A stretch of DNA of 64,000 bases, taken from assembly GCA_017532885.1 (NCBI GenBank), contig JAFXIS010000075.1, positions 62,001 through 126,000 of the forward strand, in the 5' to 3' direction. Every line of letters begins with the position of its first letter. Within the stretch, counting starts at the first letter, position 1. Both the position numbers and the translations under genes were made by a program. The notes beneath the pieces are model-generated. The model was not told the origin of the DNA, ran no database searches, and saw nothing but the letters and a program-made list of their open reading frames with translations. This document shows positions 61,912 through 64,000 of this stretch, one piece after another. Source of the DNA: Alistipes sp. Lineage in GTDB: Bacteria > Bacteroidota > Bacteroidia > Bacteroidales > Rikenellaceae.

Positions 61912-61948
61912 GAGGCTGTCCAACCATAGGTTGCGGCAGCCTCTTTTA
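61912..61948 (+). terminator. Terminator after deoD
   Basis: GAGGCTG with CAGCCTC and CAACC with GGTTG form a two-part stem around ATA, followed by TTTTATTT. It lies 27 bases after the deoD stop. Confidence 0.8.
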
Positions 61949-62239
61949 TTTCAAGGGAGTATATCGCACCAAAGATATGCTCACGCAAAACTGCGTATTG
62001 CTCAGGATGACGCACGATTCACTCTATCTTTCAAGCATCATCACGCTACGAATCAATATATTCTCTCCACTCACACCCACCCCACCACCACACAGCACCC
62101 AAAATTTGCCATTCGACCCAAAAGAGCGTAGCAACATAGTATATATCAAATGTTTTGATTATATTTGCTTACCGTAATTTAGATTTAACCATAATTTGAT
62201 TTTACAAGTAAAAAATATAAACCAATAAATTATTAACCG
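61949..62239. other. Intergenic region ahead of malQ
   Basis: No coding sequence is credible. A piece near 61996-62013 (TATTGCTCAGGATGACGC) resembles the one around 3530-3546. The rest is AT-rich and holds the malQ promoter box at 62160-62167. Confidence 0.5.
62160..62167 (+). promoter_or_regulatory. -7 promoter box for malQ
   Basis: TATATTTG matches TAnnTTTG. The leader to the ATG at 62240 would be about 68 bases. Confidence 0.6.
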
Positions 62240-64000
62240 ATGAAAGTGACTTTTCATATTGAGTATTTTGCCGGCGACGATGAGCAGATGTACATCGTCT
62301 TTGGTAATGCAGGCTCATATGCCATGGCGCGTGGTGCTTATGGCGAGTGGACACTCCAGGCCGATATCGAGGCAGGGGCAGTCTACCACTACGAGTTGCG
62401 CGGCATAGATGGTTCATTGCGTCGCAGCGAGGAGCAGGGCCCTCACACGGTCATAGCCGTAGAGGGTAGCGCGATATTCGATTGCTGGCATGATGTTCCT
62501 GCGGACAAACCATTCTACTCATCATTCTTCACCGAGGGTGTATTTCGCCGCGTAAAGCGAGCAAAAGCTAAGAGCGTAAAGAGTGGAATTGTATTGCAAG
62601 TGGAGGCTCCCACTGTCGCTACCGACGAGGTTCTGGCAATTTTAGGAGCACACAAATCACTCGGCGAGTGGAATCCCGAAAAGGCTATCGTAATGAACGA
62701 TGCCGAGGCTCCCGTTTGGAGTGCATACTTGCAGGCAAGCGCAGCAGGCTCGGAGTATAAATTTGTTGTTTTAGACGCGGCAACTCACGCGCTGAAATGT
62801 TTCGAGGAGGGCGCTAATCGCTATATTCCCCACTCTGGTGCGAAGCTTACGGTTATTCGCGACTTACGCCTCAGGGACGGCCGTCGTCGCTGGAAGGGTG
62901 CCGGCGTTGCCATTCCCGTATTCTCGTTGCGCAGCGAGGGCGATTGGGGTTGCGGAGAGTTCTTAGACCTCAAGAAGATGGCTGATTGGGCTTCAGCCGC
63001 AGGCATGTCTGTAATTCAGCTTCTGCCCGTCAATGATACCAACTCAACAGGCACTTGGAAGGACTCTTATCCTTATAACGCAGTATCTTCGTTCGCTCTG
63101 CACCTACTTTACATCAATCCCGCAGCAGTTGTGGAGGCTTGTGTAAAGGTGGCAGATGCTACAACAAAGCGCAAGTTGCGCTCTACACTTAAGAAGTATG
63201 CTGCCGAGGGTGCTGAACTCAACAAATTGGAAGTGGTAGATTACGAGGCTGTGATGCACCTTAAGACCGAGTTCCTGCATGAGGTTTACGCCATGTGCGG
63301 AGCTGAGGTTTTGGCAACCAAGGAGTATAAAACATTCTACAAGGAGAGCGAGGATTGGCTCTTGCCTTATATGGTATTCTGCGTGCAGCGCGACAAGTAT
63401 CACACATGCCGTTTCTCGGAGTGGAAGGAGCTATCGACCTTCGACAAGAAGAAGGTTGCAGCCTACGCCAAGAAAAATGCCGACAAGGTGGGATTCTACG
63501 GATTTGTACAGTATCTTTTGGATGCGCAGCTCTGCGATGTACAGAGCTACCTGCACTCTAAGGGCGTAGCATTGAAGGGTGATATACCCATCGGCGTATC
63601 GCCAATCAGCGTAGATGTATGGTGCGCACCCGAACTCTATAACACGACAATGTCGGCGGGTGCTCCACCCGATGCCTTTGCCGAGGATGGTCAGAATTGG
63701 GGTTTCCCAACCTACAATTGGGATAAGATGGCAGAGGATGGCTACGCTTGGTGGTGTTCACGCCTTGGCAAGATGGCCCGTTACTTCGACGCCTACCGCA
63801 TTGACCACATTTTAGGATTCTTCCGCATCTGGGAGGTACCTTTGGATGCTGTGAGCGCTATTTTGGGACACTTCAACCCCTCGAAGCCCTACACCGCCGA
63901 GGAGATTTACTCGTTCAATCCGGGCTGGGGATTCAATATCGAGGAGCATGTGTCGCGTGATATGTCATCGGCAAATGCACTCTTCTTGGAGTATCCTTAC
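62240..64000 (+). CDS. malQ: 4-alpha-glucanotransferase with N-terminal starch-binding domains (partial)
   Basis: The frame is open from the ATG at 62240 to the end of the window (587 residues), so the C-terminus is missing. Two CBM20-like starch-binding modules come first (about 1-105 and 115-215, the second with LAILGAHKSLGEWNP). The GH77 catalytic barrel begins near 225: VAIPVFSLRSEGDWGCGEF, IQLLPVNDT, LKGDIPIGVSPISVDVWC and, with the nucleophile Asp, FDAYRIDHILGFFRIW. MalQ rearranges maltooligosaccharides in the cytoplasm. The CBM20 plus GH77 layout is known in Bacteroidota and plants (DPE2 type). Confidence 0.94.
   Translation, partial: MKVTFHIEYFAGDDEQMYIVFGNAGSYAMARGAYGEWTLQADIEAGAVYHYELRGIDGSLRRSEEQGPHTVIAVEGSAIFDCWHDVPADKPFYSSFFTEGVFRRVKRAKAKSVKSGIVLQVEAPTVATDEVLAILGAHKSLGEWNPEKAIVMNDAEAPVWSAYLQASAAGSEYKFVVLDAATHALKCFEEGANRYIPHSGAKLTVIRDLRLRDGRRRWKGAGVAIPVFSLRSEGDWGCGEFLDLKKMADWASAAGMSVIQLLPVNDTNSTGTWKDSYPYNAVSSFALHLLYINPAAVVEACVKVADATTKRKLRSTLKKYAAEGAELNKLEVVDYEAVMHLKTEFLHEVYAMCGAEVLATKEYKTFYKESEDWLLPYMVFCVQRDKYHTCRFSEWKELSTFDKKKVAAYAKKNADKVGFYGFVQYLLDAQLCDVQSYLHSKGVALKGDIPIGVSPISVDVWCAPELYNTTMSAGAPPDAFAEDGQNWGFPTYNWDKMAEDGYAWWCSRLGKMARYFDAYRIDHILGFFRIWEVPLDAVSAILGHFNPSKPYTAEEIYSFNPGWGFNIEEHVSRDMSSANALFLEYPY

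Noticed and set aside
61866..62177. Open frame between deoD and malQ
   Set aside because: It starts inside the deoD gene and crosses its terminator; composition is non-coding.

Overview
The window is a 64 kb stretch of chromosome from a Bacteroidota bacterium, most likely Bacteroidales and probably Rikenellaceae (Alistipes-like). Support for this: many genes are preceded by the Bacteroidota -7 promoter box TAnnTTTG, there are few Shine-Dalgarno sites, and several families are typical of the phylum (GH92, S46 peptidase, GSCFA, DUF2851, DUF4886, MurF-Alr fusion, long SecA, NagB-PIG-L fusion). A cysteate synthase also fits the sulfonolipid-making Rikenellaceae. No phage, integrase, insertion sequence or CRISPR array was seen. 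The genus is an inference.

Layout. 1-552: end of thymidylate synthase and folA. 664-6153: secreted GH3 and GH92 glycosidases around an initiator tRNA whose 3' end is followed by an unusual set of inverted and direct repeats. 6223-12081: SGNH esterase, cysteate synthase, mannose-6-phosphate isomerase, queG and a long-chain acyl-CoA ligase. 12153-18431: a lipoprotein of the glutaminase A-like family, a DPP11-type S46 dipeptidyl-peptidase with an AspT/YidE-like transporter directly behind it, then tRNA-Leu(GAG). 18733-33279: about 14.5 kb of tightly packed minus-strand housekeeping genes, read in the order amidase, mlaD-like, mutS2, murF-alr, rsmI-like, grpE, dnaJ, a small membrane protein, mutL, rhomboid, an EEP-family protein and yhcH. 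33435-47479: a plus-strand block with an LptD-like protein, DUF4886, ABC-F, GSCFA, an alkaline-phosphatase-fold protein with a degraded active site, sufE, a DUF59 protein, DUF2851, secA and dCMP deaminase. 47557-58151: mostly envelope and metabolism genes, including a five-gene minus-strand set (M23 peptidase, PNPOx-like, ispD, PH-like, lipid A deacylase-like) divergent from lpxK-ssb. An NCS2 permease follows, whose last codons lie in a repeat element. 58410-64000: amino-sugar, purine and starch metabolism (NagB-PIG-L fusion, nagB, deoD, and the 5' part of malQ).

Several groups fit together functionally. The GH3, GH92, GDSL and S46 proteins are secreted or lipoprotein degradative enzymes. DPP11 would release Asp/Glu dipeptides next to an acidic-amino-acid exchanger-type transporter. 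LpxK, the PagL-like protein, IspD, the M23 peptidase, the LptD-like protein and the MlaD-like protein serve the outer membrane and wall. NagB and the PIG-L fusion channel amino sugars. The items most worth a second look are the emptied active site in the PafA-like protein, the tRNA-fMet repeat structure, the terminal-inverted-repeat element that supplies the permease C-terminus, and the NagB domain that lacks two catalytic residues.
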